A stretch of DNA of 64,000 bases from Linyphia triangularis (GCA_963978545.1 OZ021722.1:6715201-6779200), one strand, 5' to 3'; shown: positions 51,501 through 56,231, counted from the first letter of the stretch. Notes: generated from the letters alone by a model not told the origin. Made by a program: numbers and translations.

Positions 51501-54500
51501 CCAGGTGAAAAAACTAAGGAAAATTCTAAAATATAATAAAAATAACCTAACAAATAAGTGACAAAAAATAATAAAAATCCAACCAAACAAAAAAAAAATA
51601 CTTACACTTAATAAGCTCAACAACCTCTTGATGATTTGACTGTGTCACTAAAGTACCGTTTACCTAAAAAGCAATCTCAAACTGTGACAAACGAGAAAAA
51701 AAAGAAACAAAAAGAAAAATGGTGTTCATGAAAACAAGGGTGGGAGTATGCCAAAAGTAAACTCACTTTAATGATGCGATCTCCTTGCTGGACGCCAGCT
51801 CTGGCAGCAGCACCATCTAAAAGAGAATAAAGAAGATAAATAATATAACCTATAAAAACAGGGTTTTTAAAAAATCCTTTATATGCATTGTCAGTTTTTA
51901 AATTCATTAACACAGCGCCGATATTAAAAACATTTCTATCAGCAAAATGTGCTGCAAACTATGTTTAAAAATTTATTTATTAAAAATTAATGTGAATGTC
52001 AATCAAATGTCATTTATTTATTCTGATTGAAGTAATTTCTTTATTTATTTACTTGAAAAATTTTATCAACAGGAAAGAGTTTCAATAATGGTTGGTTCAA
52101 TCCAATTTTAATGCAATCGAAGGATGGCACTTTGGTTTATTAATATTTCTTAAAAGCGACCTTTTAGTGACAGTAACACCCCCATAATTTGGTAGAATGC
52201 ATTGTCGTCGACATCAAACCTATCTACCAAGTTTCAGCCCAATTGGATGACAGCAAGCCAAGTTAATTAGACCGACGCAGGTTCCGCTCCCATCGACAAA
52301 CAAACATACATGCAGAAGCGAAGTTAATACAAAGGACTTAAAAATTAATACTGTTATTAACAATTACAGGATAATAATGTTGCTAAGAATAAATGTTAGT
52401 ATGCAACTATTTATTTTAGTTTGTTTAAATGTAAAATAAATAAATATCATAAGAAAAATACATAACGAGATGTAGGGTTTTTTTGGCTTTTTTTGAATTT
52501 TATGGGAAATATTGTTCTCAATGGACTATAAAAGGTAACATAAATAATAATTAGGCTTATTATGCATTGTCATTCATTTAAATATACTTTATTATTGCAC
52601 AAAATTATACTTATCAAATAAAATAAAACAAGCAAGAAAACACAGAAATATATTATTAAACAACACACTAACTGAAATAATAACAAAGTATAGCTCGCGG
52701 ATGTATTATTATTGACGCCAATTGATTTGTCAGGTTTTTTTCTAAACGTTCCAATTTACGTAATTGAGTTTGGCATACACTCTATTTTGACATTCTGTAT
52801 AAAAAATGCAGATAAGGTTATAAATAAATAGCACAATCAACAATTTTAAAAAAGGAAAAATGTTTTCCTTAGTCGTGAAAGGGTTAACAAATTTCTACCA
52901 ATTTTTCTTCATTTATTGAAGAATTTCTGTTTGCATTTCTAAATGACAAGTATTTTAAATTGGAAAGTAAGTTAATCTTGTTACTCTACAACTAGTAGTT
53001 TCACGGATATAATAAAAAATTATCAAGAATTTAATGGTTTGACGATAATATAAGGGGTCCAAGAATTTTTGCAAGTCTCTGCTTTAATACTTTTTTGTGG
53101 AAAAAAAATTAGTTTCCAATAGTTTGTGAAAAATCTAGAATTTTATTCATTACTTTAGCATAATTTTGTTTAAAGCTTACAGGAAAAAAGCTTCAGATTC
53201 AGAATCCTAATGAAAAGTATTAACACAATTTTTAATTAATGTTATTATTTTCATTCTTAAAATATGTATCAAAATGAGAGAAGTAAATTAAAAAAATAAA
53301 TCTTAATTTAACACTGGAAAATTTATTTTTCCATTATAACAATTTACTAGCTAAATTATTAGTTCTAATTACCACTTAATACATTAAATTTGCCTAAATT
53401 TTTACCAGCAGTTATGTAGAAATAAGAATAGTTGCATATTTTGCTTTGCAAATTGAGAATTTATAAATTTTTTTATTTTTTTTACAAATAATAATTTTTT
53501 GAAGGATTCTTTATAATTTTTATAAAGCAGAAGATCCTACATTTGCTGCAGCAATGTTACATGGTTTCTGCTTCAGTGACTTTAATAAAAAAAAAATATG
53601 GAGTACGTCAAAGAAATTTGATCACATCAAAACAAATTCAATAAATGAAAAATTTGCAAATAAATTTCTTTTTGACCTAAAATCCATGCAACTTCTTTCA
53701 ATGGTCTCCATTACTACAAATATATAAGTAAATTGTTGACTTACCCTCTTTCACAGACTGCACAAAAACAGGATTGTCTCCAGACACAGTCAGACCGTAA
53801 CCTTTTTCGTCTTTCTGAATTATCACGCAACGCTGCACCATAGGGTCTGGAACACATTTGTCACAAAAATTCACATTTATGAATAAAAACATACAAGTTT
53901 TAAAAACATCCAAAATGTGATACAAGAATGAAGCATGTATATATTACACGAAAAGAAAGAAATTTAACAAGAAACTAAGAACTACACTAAATTGAACTTA
54001 AATTGCAATATTTGTCAACTTAAGAGGAAAAAAACTGTAAAGAGAAAACTGTTCAAATGCAAAGAGAACGAGTATTCTAGTCTAATTTTCTACTTTGATG
54101 GCAAAGATCCAACAGATTGTAAGAAGCTATATTTTGGACAATTACTTTAACACTAAAGTCAAGCAATGAAAATCTATATAAATTATGGGTACTCCTCCAT
54201 TAGATGGGTACCAGATAAAATTTGCCAAATTGCAGCGATATCTCATTCAAATTAATGACCTTCAAATCATTTATAATTTCTTTAGCAACCCTATAACAAA
54301 TCATACATAGATTGGCCTAGCAATACATTTATACCTCATTTAAAATGTAAACATTTAGGCTTGGCGACAAATGTGCCAACTAGTGCGCGGATAAAAACCA
54401 AATAATGTTTAACAAAAATTTTCTTTGTCACATGCTTCTGGGGAAAATGTACGTAAAGATTTAGCAAACACATGACATCCTACTCAATGAAAGAGTAAAA

Positions 54501-54773
54501 ATACATTGAACGCCATTATGTAATACTTTTGTTTGAAAAATATAAGAAATATGACAGTTACATTGCAAAAAAATTGCATGTGAGAAGGCAATAAAATTTG
54601 ATTAACTGCAGCAAGTAGTTCTGCTGATTTAAAACTTTGTAATTTGTTACCTAACAGATCAACTATGTTTTGTATTGGATCGGGAATTACCTTTTGAATC
54701 AGTTAAATCTGCACAAATATTAGAAGAATCGTCTTTATGAAGGCAAGATTCATTTCGGCTTATTATTCTAGAC
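11906..54773 (-). CDS. RhoGEF2: RhoGEF2-like Rho guanine-nucleotide exchange factor (21 exons, both ends missing)
   Basis: Twenty-one minus-strand exons (listed separately) join in a single open frame of 2592 nt, about 864 codons, and every junction phase agrees. Approximate residues: PDZ 29-110, coiled-coil 157-226, Ser/Pro-rich linker 227-442, acidic EDDDF motif and RGS-like domain 472-707, C1 zinc finger 712-765, Ser/Thr-containing linker to 864. In this family the RGSL domain binds and can stimulate GTP hydrolysis by G-alpha-12/13 (Concertina in flies), PDZ binds C-termini of membrane receptors, and DH-PH activates Rho GTPase at the cell cortex. A C1 domain is present in the fly RhoGEF2 type and absent from vertebrate ARHGEF11/12. 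The start codon and the DH-PH half are not found in the window, so the visible part carries the regulatory half only. The exon chain runs over about 43 kb because introns reach 5.9 kb and are filled with repeats. Family assignment is firm; exact orthology is inferred. Confidence 0.9.
12174..12596. repeat. Tandem duplication, about 210-bp unit
   Basis: Two diverged head-to-tail copies share CAAAGAGCAC/T, GAAACACTC..AATAAAGTGT, CAATCGATTGG-like and CATCCTTGCTT-like blocks in the same order. The start of a third unit (AACTGGACTT) follows. Confidence 0.75.
12985..13066. repeat. GC-rich hairpin patch
   Basis: AGGGGGCTCCGCCCCCT forms a self-complementary stem. It is followed by CTCGCTGACGCTCACC and GGCTCGCTTTGCTCGCC. 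It stands out sharply from the AT-rich intron and shares GCTATGCAAT and GCTCGCTTTGCTCG words with the minisatellite at 4465-4690, so the two are probably pieces of one repeat family. Confidence 0.5.
14647..15635. mobile_element. CAGGGTTCCC-family element, composite of two nested copies
   Basis: An outer copy starts at 14647 (CAGGATTCCCACTG). A second, complete-looking copy runs from about 14883 (TGGGTTCCCACTC) to 15307 (GTGGGAACCCTG). The outer right end closes at 15635 (GTGGGAACCCTG). Internal sequence around 15360-15520 matches 21860-21985, so a longer family member existed. Confidence 0.7.
15698..15775 (-). CDS. RhoGEF2: RhoGEF2 exon t: linker after C1
   Basis: 78 nt encoding EKAKKLNEEMNLDNGTDSHH, then SRTDS. 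Only the frame set by the previous exon is open. The acceptor is attcttcttttag and the donor is gtaagt. Confidence 0.85.
15944..16153. repeat. Interspersed repeat, AAGGATTTAAACAAGGTC family, copy 1
   Basis: It is nearly identical to 33727-33945 over more than 200 bp (GGACATGTTTCTTTGTTATA, AAGTAATTGCACTTAC, CTCTGAGATACAGATTT). No coding capacity. Confidence 0.85.
16262..16612. mobile_element. Foldback MITE, copy 1
   Basis: Long inverted arms: GGGCAATTCTCT...GGGATATTTTCGCTCTT on the left pairs with AAAGAGAGCC..ATGTCCCATG..AGAGAAT on the right. The inner arms (AACTAGGTCAAATACACATTTATA and its complement) meet at a small CACCAACATATATTGGTG loop at about 16445-16463. Related to 27992-28390. Confidence 0.85.
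17936..18315. mobile_element. Interspersed element, GGCGCAGTGAGTTTTC family, copy 3
   Basis: It starts CAGGGGACATAGTGAGGTTT and ends TTGAATGCAACTCCTG, with AATTTTAGGGCTAATT-type internal units. It ends about 130 bp from the exon s donor. Confidence 0.7.
18446..18631 (-). CDS. RhoGEF2: RhoGEF2 exon s: C1 domain, second half, and basic linker
   Basis: It begins with the second Cys pair and last ligands (NCEMNIHKACVKVVEEYC), then a very basic stretch (RNKKERTKESKEKMRKDRKS) and SSQPVPAA. 186 nt, phase 1 to 1, with acceptor tgtttttgcag and donor gtgagt. The basic tail may help membrane or RNA contact; that is inference. Confidence 0.95.
18632..19810. other. RhoGEF2 intron 18 (1.2 kb), splitting the C1 domain
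   Basis: It contains an interspersed repeat at 19220-19560. The rest is AT-rich with nothing recognised. Confidence 0.85.
19220..19560. repeat. Interspersed repeat, CCATAAAAACAGAG / TTAACACAGCGC family, copy 1
   Basis: It shares GCATTGTCAATTTTTATATT, CATTAACATAGCGCC, ATCAGCAAAATATG and AACTATGTTTCAAAATTTAT with 51838-52345 and 63088-63622. This copy lacks the 3' half seen in the other two. Confidence 0.8.
19811..19925 (-). CDS. RhoGEF2: RhoGEF2 exon r: C1 domain, first half
   Basis: It encodes GHHFVSEHYYSVTYCNHC, then QLIIWGVGYQGYQCQ. Together with the next exon the metal ligands follow the exact C1 spacing: His, 12 residues, Cys, 2, Cys, 13, Cys, 2, Cys, 4, His, 2, Cys, 7, Cys. C1 domains bind diacylglycerol or membranes; whether this one binds diacylglycerol cannot be decided from sequence alone. 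The acceptor is attttacag and the donor is gtaagt. Confidence 0.95.
19926..21315. other. RhoGEF2 intron 17 (1.4 kb)
   Basis: AT-rich with poly-A tracts. A tail-end copy of the GGCGCAGTGAGTTTTC family lies at 20985-21265 (TTTTTAAGTAACATTCAAAG to GGCGAATGTGAACCCT), ending 50 bp from the exon q donor. Nothing else recognised. Confidence 0.75.
21316..21490 (-). CDS. RhoGEF2: RhoGEF2 exon q: end of RGSL domain
   Basis: 175 nt, with acceptor ataatccaacag and donor gtaaga. It encodes EDMEGVDDRTAAKTYALATV, then LKPFGLKTPQ, and finishes with a basic tail SLLPKNKK. The MQYVILMYMKHLGVK and FLPKIKQSMKK blocks of LARG lie at the same place. GC-rich compared with its repeat-filled flanks. Confidence 0.92.
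21518..22750. repeat. Direct duplication flanking an inserted block
   Basis: 21518-21672 (ATAAATTAAAAGAGAAAAGT ... GGAATCGAAAATCATG) is repeated at 22601-22750 with about 85-90% visible identity. Between them lie repeat ends from two families (21672-21985, 22225-22600). This suggests a tandem duplication of intron sequence followed or accompanied by transposon insertion. Confidence 0.75.
21672..21985. mobile_element. CAGGGTTCCC-family element, 5' part
   Basis: It begins CAGGGTTCCAATGAAATTGC and carries the family's AAGGAC..TTCGAAAATTTGTTTTC block. Its 3' part matches 15400-15520. The right terminus is missing. Confidence 0.65.
22999..24615. mobile_element. Nested element with CCTGCCAAC...GTTGGCAGG ends
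   Basis: 9-bp perfect inverted ends lie between ATA and TAT within the CAGGGTTTC element; the sequence outside resumes the host element, as shown by comparison with 31790-32351. Inside are A-rich tracts, an array of about four 150-190-bp units (23711-24420), and a cluster of CCGTACA/TGTACGG words near the right end (24525-24605). Confidence 0.65.
23711..24420. repeat. Diverged tandem array, about 150-190-bp units
   Basis: About four copies of a unit with ACTAAAGCACTTTCGGTTTT, TTAATCTCTAAAGTCCGAG, GAAACAGTTG..TGGTTCGCCA, GTCGGCAACA..ATGAAAACA, GGCGCCGCG and GTACGGTCCAAAAGAAG blocks in fixed order. It lies inside the nested element at 22999-24615. Confidence 0.8.
25271..26379. mobile_element. 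1.1-kb foldback element flanked by TTAA
   Basis: TTAA precedes GGGGGATTGT (25267-25270) and follows ACAATCCCCCT (26380-26383). Long inverted arms pair 25365-25555 with 25830-26015 (AGGCGACTGCAATTTTT with AAAAATTGCAGTCGCCT; GGCCGAAACTGGTCAAAAATCGAC with its near complement). They continue inward to a centre TTACGTCActtaTGACGTAA at 25675-25694. The right arm has about 270 bp of extra sequence. A TTAA target is typical of piggyBac and Kolobok groups, but the ends do not match a family I can name. Confidence 0.85.
27394..27508 (-). CDS. RhoGEF2: RhoGEF2 exon p: RGSL helices, fourth part
   Basis: 115 nt, found by following the phase. It encodes GLANIFGPPDFQLEEAMHNK, then NREINIIEHLLAPSLEIY, aligning with the LTLAESELTKLDAERDKDR region of LARG. 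The acceptor is tcctttcag. The donor gtacgt in TATTCgtacgt leaves two bases that complete Ser with the next exon. The alternative donor two codons later would break phase. Confidence 0.88.
27509..28415. other. RhoGEF2 intron 15 (0.9 kb)
   Basis: Its right half is a foldback MITE (27992-28390). The rest is AT-rich with no recognised content. Confidence 0.85.
27992..28390. mobile_element. Foldback MITE, copy 2, next to a splice donor
   Basis: The left arm (GCAATTCTCTAGATGAAGC .. GGACATTTTTGCTCTT) pairs with the right arm (GAGCCTATATGTCCCCTGCG .. AGAGAATTGCCCGTAT). The inner arms AATTATTTTAATTAAGTAAA and TAGTTAAAATAATTATTTTT also pair. Related to 16262-16612. It ends about 25 nt from the exon o donor. 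Confidence 0.85.
28416..28541 (-). CDS. RhoGEF2: RhoGEF2 exon o: RGSL helices, third part
   Basis: 126 nt, phase 1 to 1. It contains the basic helix RKARRKAKEELNDFLAEFRN, then KRTMG, matching the LEDFRQKRSMG motif of LARG. The donor is gtagat. A foldback repeat begins only about 25 nt inside the downstream intron. Confidence 0.94.
28624..28669 (-). CDS. RhoGEF2: RhoGEF2 exon n: RGSL micro-exon
   Basis: A 46-nt exon encoding PLKVSLVDETILHEI (family motif LKVSVPDE). It lies 88 bp below the previous exon, has acceptor tatttttttag and donor gtgagg, and leaves one base that forms Asp with the next exon. Confidence 0.93.
28758..28856 (-). CDS. RhoGEF2: RhoGEF2 exon m: RGSL helices, second part
   Basis: 33 codons beginning FFYLISEMYEQGTGKEMKKW and ending SSFLVPGA. 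It corresponds to the LLCYLYSDLYKHTNSKETRR part of LARG. The acceptor is gaattttgcag and the donor is gtaagt. Confidence 0.94.
29209..29594. mobile_element. CAGGGTTCCC-family element, copy 4
   Basis: The left end CAGGGTTCAAACTCAAATC and right end CCGTAGTAGCACTG are slightly decayed. The flanks share GGATATA on both sides (29202-29208 and 29594-29600), compatible with a 7-8-bp hAT-type target duplication. Confidence 0.75.
29682..29936. repeat. Short tandem units closed by an inverted copy
   Basis: CCATTAGAGCTACATGAGGAC recurs in diverged form near 29774 and 29836, and in inverted orientation at 29913-29933 (one mismatch to the first copy). A transcript could form a 21-bp stem enclosing the array. 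The inverted copy ends about 65 nt from the exon l donor. Confidence 0.75.
29999..30112 (-). CDS. RhoGEF2: RhoGEF2 exon l: RGSL helices, first part
   Basis: 38 codons, with acceptor ttattgcttag and donor gtgaat. It encodes LVRNPAHLAVFLHYLMSNSD, then PSSL. This matches the SHPAHLAVFLHHVVSQFDP segment of the LARG RGSL domain closely. Confidence 0.95.
30196..30315 (-). CDS. RhoGEF2: RhoGEF2 exon k: acidic motif at the start of the RGSL domain
   Basis: 40 codons, phase 0 to 0, with acceptor aatgtcttttcag and donor gtaagg. It contains NIICMEDDDFSDTEI. In p115-RhoGEF the corresponding acidic EDEDF segment just before the RGS helices contacts G-alpha-13 and is needed for GAP activity; here it reads EDDDF. 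Intron 11 after it is only 83 bp. Confidence 0.92.
30347..30615. repeat. 45-bp tandem repeat within a longer duplicated unit
   Basis: GAATAACACAAAAAAATACTT plus TGTAAATACTTGTAGTACTACAAAA recurs with a 45-bp period at 30477, 30532 and 30577. It is embedded in a roughly 110-bp unit (TTGATACA..ATTTATCG..AGAATAACAC .. AACTTTATATTAAAAAGATAT) that is itself repeated, the third unit being split by the element at 30631-32351. Confidence 0.85.
30631..32351. mobile_element. CAGGGTTTC-family element, copy 2, with nested insertion
   Basis: Ends are CAGGGTTTCTGCC and GCGCGGAAACCCTG. It sits inside the third unit of a local tandem duplication, so the uninterrupted site is known (ACTTTATATTAAAAAG); comparison gives a TTTATA target duplication (30625-30630 and 32352-32357). 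Sequence from about 30880 to 31760, ending TATTCTGTAGCCACCCTAG, is absent from the other copy and looks like a nested GCCACCCTG-type element. Confidence 0.8.
33727..33945. repeat. Interspersed repeat, AAGGATTTAAACAAGGTC family, copy 2
   Basis: Near-identical partner of 15944-16153 in the same orientation. Confidence 0.85.
34390..34860. mobile_element. Interspersed element, GGGGTGTGGAA family, copy 1
   Basis: It shares TCAATTACAC, GCCAGTTTGGTAATAATT, AAAGACACTCGTTTTTTCAA and CAGATTTTAATCAAAAACGTT blocks, in order, with 36590-37265, 43004-43304 plus 45330-45730, and (inverted) 63635-64000. Non-coding. Confidence 0.7.
34989..35129 (-). CDS. RhoGEF2: RhoGEF2 exon j: Pro/Ser/Thr linker before RGSL
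   Basis: 47 codons, phase 0 to 0, with acceptor ttttttatctttag and donor gtgagg. The peptide is disordered and rich in Pro, Gly, Ser and Thr (SPGASPPGTPSEPADPPKSG), ending with the acidic segment LETTVLHEE. No domain is recognised. Confidence 0.85.
35836..36058. repeat. Tandem duplication, about 127-bp unit
   Basis: GTCAACACTTCTCCCTACCC .. CTCCTTCTTCCTAGAAGTAA .. AACTATATGGGAAATAGCA is repeated once with few changes. Confidence 0.85.
36303..36600. mobile_element. GGTGGTCACAAAATTCC-family element, remnant copy 3
   Basis: It carries CCTGATAATTTCCCGATAG, CAAACTTTTTTCAAATTTC and GGTAAATGGCGTCAAAACAC as in the other copies. The termini are lost. Confidence 0.6.
36590..37265. mobile_element. GGGGTGTGGAA-family element, copy 2
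   Basis: This copy has an uninterrupted join (GCATTTCTACAGAATTTTGAAGG) that shows where the LINE inserted in copy 3. It ends with TACTTTTATTACCCTATGTA then AATTGAAAGTAAAAA. Confidence 0.75.
37387..37557 (-). CDS. RhoGEF2: RhoGEF2 exon i: low-complexity linker
   Basis: 57 codons, phase 0 to 0, with acceptor tatttctgtag and donor gtgagt. It encodes PQHTHTRQSSSPETLRGIEY, then a Cys/Arg/Ser-rich stretch ending SHTSSNTETKS. No domain is recognised. It is GC-richer than its surroundings and open throughout. Confidence 0.85.
37813..38167. mobile_element. CAGGGTTCCC-family element, copy 5
   Basis: It starts CAGGGTTCCCGCTCAAATC and ends ACCATGAGAACCCTG. It is shorter than the other copies because some AAGGACCTCTAAGC repeats are missing. 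Confidence 0.8.
38300..38860. repeat. Cluster of short palindromes, second locus
   Basis: Repeated GCATTCTATAAAATGC-like and CCTAGGTATTTTATATATAAT words. Related to 7915-8300. Confidence 0.6.
39232..39570. mobile_element. GGCGCAGTGAGTTTTC-family element, copy 5
   Basis: It starts GGAGGCGCATTGAGTTTCCT and ends AGAGCAAATGCAACACCT, just 93 bp from the exon h donor. Confidence 0.7.
39663..39998 (-). CDS. RhoGEF2: RhoGEF2 exon h: Ser/Pro-rich linker
   Basis: The largest visible exon (336 nt, 112 codons, phase 0 to 0). It is rich in Ser, Pro and His, and begins IARSPKSPTSSRHNHDRESY. Several SP and TP dipeptides (SPSSPLSPDS, SPCTDA, SPDSQKPS) could be proline-directed phosphorylation sites. Its GC content is clearly higher than the surrounding intron, as expected for coding sequence. 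The acceptor is ctcgttccag and the donor is gtatgt. Confidence 0.88.
40662..40840 (-). mobile_element. tRNA-derived SINE, copy 3
   Basis: On the minus strand it has the same head with B box GGTTCCGAGTCCCG, body, and CAACCAACC tail. Flanks share CTCG..TTAAATG (40651-40661 and 40841-40853). Confidence 0.93.
40854..42259. mobile_element. hAT-like element, CAGGGGTC...GACCCCTG ends
   Basis: The inverted ends CAGGGGTC and GACCCCTG are flanked by TAAATG (40848-40853 and 42260-42265). TATAGGA words are concentrated near both ends (40893-40910 and 42140-42245). The interior includes a CRE-like CGTGACGTCAC (41981-41991) and GC-richer sequence. The reading frame across the right half shows no transposase similarity. 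Confidence 0.75.
42364..42492 (-). CDS. RhoGEF2: RhoGEF2 exon g: coiled-coil continuation
   Basis: It encodes 43 residues starting NLRAEFGKSPSEKMRLEVNG and ending LEDQLVSLTGVPHEHI. It is probably helical and corresponds to the IQEAKKHIPQLQEQLS region of LARG. The acceptor is tttttttgtag and the donor is gtaagc. It is phase 0 on both sides. Confidence 0.88.
43305..45319 (-). pseudogene. 5'-truncated non-LTR retrotransposon (Jockey/CR1-type), ORF2 C-terminal part
   Basis: Minus-strand frames show the reverse-transcriptase C-terminal region (FVKEAKFLGCVFDSKLNFRP at about 45310-45250, HTSWGADRTA at about 45180, SKFDYGCKIYGS), then an RNase H domain (SFCWIPDHVGIRGNDL at about 43920-43870), then a C-terminal Cys-rich segment (IGHTRLTHKYFFCNEAAPTC at about 43650-43590). 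In-frame stops occur at 45145-45147 and 44036-44038, and the C-terminal part is in another frame, so it is dead. It is bordered by an imperfect target duplication GCATTTATAC/GCATTCCTAC, and its 3' end is CAACCAACCA. Confidence 0.88.
44233..44656. mobile_element. GCCACCCTG-type element inserted in the LINE
   Basis: The left end GGATGGTCACAAAATTCAG is similar to the reverse complement of the right end (GGGTGGCTACAGAACCTGG). It shares its body with 7006-7400, 22225-22600 and 36303-36600. It interrupts the LINE between the reverse transcriptase and the RNase H region. Confidence 0.75.
45780..45860 (-). CDS. RhoGEF2: RhoGEF2 exon f: coiled-coil start
   Basis: It encodes 27 residues, PEKQQQLTNSRIHTIRKMLE then KEIVYLN, with charged and hydrophobic heptad spacing. 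It matches the position of the coiled-coil (EILRKMLQKE-like) that follows PDZ in LARG. The acceptor is aatttcatttcag and the donor is gtgagt. It is phase 0 on both sides. Confidence 0.88.
45861..47172. other. RhoGEF2 intron 5 (1.3 kb)
   Basis: AT-rich. Low-complexity TAATTATTAA sequence lies at 46790-46975 and T tracts at about 46690-46755. No element or gene recognised. Confidence 0.85.
47173..47348 (-). CDS. RhoGEF2: RhoGEF2 exon e: PDZ C-terminal strand and polar linker
   Basis: It begins GSYVALTLLGKPPGQPGKG, the last PDZ strand as in LARG, and continues as a Ser/Asn/Pro-rich linker ending ITGPQPVD. The acceptor is catggttag, the donor is gtaagt, and the 176-nt exon ends in phase 0. The upstream intron is 4.3 kb and contains a SINE, nested hAT-like repeats, a solo LTR and a CAGGGTTCCC-family repeat. 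Confidence 0.92.
47719..47897 (+). mobile_element. tRNA-derived SINE, second subfamily
   Basis: The head GATGGCTGTGTGGTTAGCGC and B box GGATTCGAATCCTGG differ from the other four SINEs. GGCATGGATGTT is shared, and the tail is AAACCAACCAACC. The flanks repeat ACCAAGCACAG(A/G)G (47706-47718 and 47898-47910). Confidence 0.9.
48503..49571. mobile_element. hAT-type non-autonomous element with perfect 8-bp target duplication
   Basis: The ends CAGGGCTGG and CCAACCCTG are inverted. The flanks TTTTTGGC at 48495-48502 and 49572-49579 are identical, the 8-bp signature of hAT transposition. The interior is AT-rich with A8 and T8 tracts and contains a solo LTR. Confidence 0.88.
49240..49467 (+). mobile_element. 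Solo LTR (Gypsy-like)
   Basis: 228 bp starting TGTGGAGA and ending CTCCCACA, with TG...CA termini and a short inverted TGTGG/CCACA pair. TAAA flanks both sides (49236-49239 and 49468-49471). It contains AATAAA (49399-49404). GC-richer than the host element. No internal retrotransposon region, so it is a recombination product. Confidence 0.8.
50539..50960. mobile_element. CAGGGTTCCC-family element, copy 6
   Basis: The left end reads CAAGGTTCCCACTCAAATC and the right end ACCGTGGGAACCCTG. It has the full complement of AAGGACTTTTAAGCACCTC subterminal repeats. Flanking octamers TCTTAACA and TTTAAAGA are similar but not identical. Confidence 0.8.
51606..51663 (-). CDS. RhoGEF2: RhoGEF2 exon d: PDZ domain, third part
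   Basis: It encodes VNGTLVTQSNHQEVVELIK, the PDZ helix B segment with the peptide-binding-groove His (SNHQEVV). The acceptor is tgctttttag and the donor is gtaagt. The 58-nt exon leaves one base (T) that joins CC of the next exon to make Ser. Confidence 0.93.
51767..51816 (-). CDS. RhoGEF2: RhoGEF2 exon c: PDZ domain, second part
   Basis: A 50-nt micro-exon encoding DGAAARAGVQQGDRIIK, the central PDZ strand and helix segment conserved in LARG-type PDZ domains. The acceptor is ttctcttttag, the donor is gtgagt, and it ends in phase 0. It sits only 103 bp upstream of the next exon. Confidence 0.92.
51817..53744. other. RhoGEF2 intron 2 (1.9 kb)
   Basis: An interspersed repeat occupies 51838-52345. 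52350-53740 is AT-rich with nothing recognised. Confidence 0.85.
51838..52345. repeat. Interspersed repeat, TTAACACAGCGC family, copy 2
   Basis: Full-length partner of 63088-63622: both carry GTGACAGTAACA.CCCC, CCTATCTACCAAGTTTCAG and CCCATCGACAAACAAACAT, and end GAAGTTAATA.AAAGGA. It starts 22 bp from the exon c acceptor. Confidence 0.85.
53745..53846 (-). CDS. RhoGEF2: RhoGEF2 exon b: PDZ domain, first part
   Basis: It encodes PMVQRCVIIQKDEKGYGLTV followed by SGDNPVFVQSVKE. The VQRCVIIQKD start and the GYGLTV carboxylate-binding loop are hallmarks of the PDZ domain in the PDZ-RhoGEF/LARG/RhoGEF2 group. The acceptor is tgtgttccag and the donor is gtaagt. The 102-nt exon is phase 1 to phase 1, and the Glu-Asp junction to the next exon restores the family's VKEDGAA motif. 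Confidence 0.93.
53847..54690. other. RhoGEF2 intron 1 (0.8 kb)
   Basis: AT-rich, with nothing recognised. Confidence 0.75.
54691..54773 (-). CDS. RhoGEF2: RhoGEF2 exon a: N-terminal segment before PDZ
   Basis: This is the most upstream exon that can be supported. It follows an acceptor reading tctcttttacag and ends with AAAG before gtaatt. Its 83 nt need two bases from an upstream exon and leave one base (G), which pairs with AC of the next exon to make Asp. It encodes a polar acidic stretch (residues SRIISRNESCLHKDD, then SSNICADLTDSK) with no recognised domain. The gtaatt donor is weaker than the others, so this is the least certain exon of the chain. No initiator Met is in frame, so the protein must start further upstream. 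Confidence 0.7.
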
Positions 54774-55224
54774 CTGTAAAAGAGAGACAAATGAAATGGG
54801 AATGAAAATCTAAAACAAAACAAGACAAACGCTGCCAAAAACAATGGTTGACACGTATATTGCCAAACAATAAAAAAAGTACTTTTTCGTTATAGCCATG
54901 CCCCTTGGCGATAACTTTTCATTTAGCAAATAATTCAGTAGAAAGCTCCAATATTTCAATATCCAGATTGGATAAAACCTCTTACTATGACTTAGAAATG
55001 TTGCTGAAATAGCTCGTTCAAGTTTTGTTGTGAGTTTGGGTACTTTTTCAAAGGCAGCAAAGAATATGGAAGGTATCTAACAGAAAAGTACCAACAATAA
55101 AATACACAGGAATAAAAAAAAAAGTGCAATAAAATATTGTAATTCTATATTTGAAGTATTTTGGATACTTTTCCATTAAAGAGGAGGTTGTTGGCAATAT
55201 ATAATATATAGGTAAAACTCCCAA

Positions 55225-55385
55225 GAAAGGTACGGATTCTGCGCCAAGGGGATTTTTGCTAACATGTTTAATAACACGTTAATAATTTTTTTAATAACAT
55301 GTGAACTGCCTGTGCCTATGGTCGCCATAATTTGACACTGTTTTATGTAAACAGTTCTTGGCGCAGAATTCATACTATACTTGAA
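55225..55385. repeat. Small MITE-like hairpin element
   Basis: Inverted ends GTACGGATTCTGCGCCAAG and (complement of) CTTGGCGCAGAATTCATAC surround an AT-rich core with AACATGTTTAATAACACG repeats. Confidence 0.6.
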
Positions 55386-55875
55386 AGTACCATAGGCCCC
55401 CTTTAACAGCCCTACATGTCATGCTCAGTCATGTTTGATTACCAACCCCCCCTTCCCCAAATTAATTAATTTTTCCATCTTAGAAATAAACTTTATTCTC
55501 AGTTCATCTCAAAATTATAACTTATTATTACGGATTAACTTTCTACACCAATTCATTTCAAATGACTGAAGGTAATTTATTTATTAAATTTTAAGAGGAA
55601 TTTCTAATAAAGATCATTCCCTATACTTCTCGGCCAGTCATTCATTTAAAACCATGAAATTGAACGAGTAGGAAAAAAAATTATCACTTCATGAAATGAC
55701 ACAAATTAAGAACCGGAAAACAGAGTACAATATATTTTATCTTGAATTTGAAATCCAAACGTCCATGCTTATGCAGTGGCACCACCTGCAATAGTCTTTC
55801 GTTTTTCAATTTTCATTTATAACAGATAGACATTAAATGAAAATAATTTCTGTCATTTCATTGAGTAATCCTTTT

Positions 55876-56015
55876 TGTACTTACTCACCAAATGTCAAGG
55901 TTTTGTACAAAGTAGTTTCTAAATGCACTGGGCTATAAGATTGCAACATAGCGAGTATAGGGAATGATCCTTACTAGGATTTCCTCTTAAATTGAAGAAA
56001 AAGGTGTTGATTGAA
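55876..56015. repeat. Interspersed repeat, CACCAAATGTCAAGG family, copy 2
   Basis: Partner of 1164-1310 in the same orientation, about 85% identical by eye. Confidence 0.75.
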
Positions 56016-56231
56016 TTCTTTTCATAAAAAAGACATTATTACGACCCACAAGCGATTCCCCCCTTCCCACCATGTCGTGATCCATAACATGGGGCAAATT
56101 TCCCACGGCATTACCTAATTTATGTACATCCCCCAACAGTCCACAGATTAATACATAAGTACTGAATATTACAATACTACATTTAAAATATTTTATGTGA
56201 AATATAATTTTTTTTTTAAATTGGCCACATA

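Larger units (their letters stand above)
47349..51605. other. RhoGEF2 intron 4 (4.3 kb)
   Basis: It holds a SINE (47719-47897), the three-layer nest at 47906-49622, a CAGGGTTCCC element (50539-50960) and an A27 tract (51426-51452). 49630-50530 is AT-rich with nothing recognised. The AACAGTGGTGCAGATAGAAAT block at about 51050 is related to about 9708. Confidence 0.85.
54774..56231. other. Upstream sequence or 5' intron
   Basis: No exon recognised. It holds a hairpin-ended repeat at 55225-55385 (ATTCTGCGCCAAG pairing with CTTGGCGCAGAAT) and the second copy of the CACCAAATGTCAAGG repeat (55876-56015). The rest is AT-rich. Confidence 0.7.
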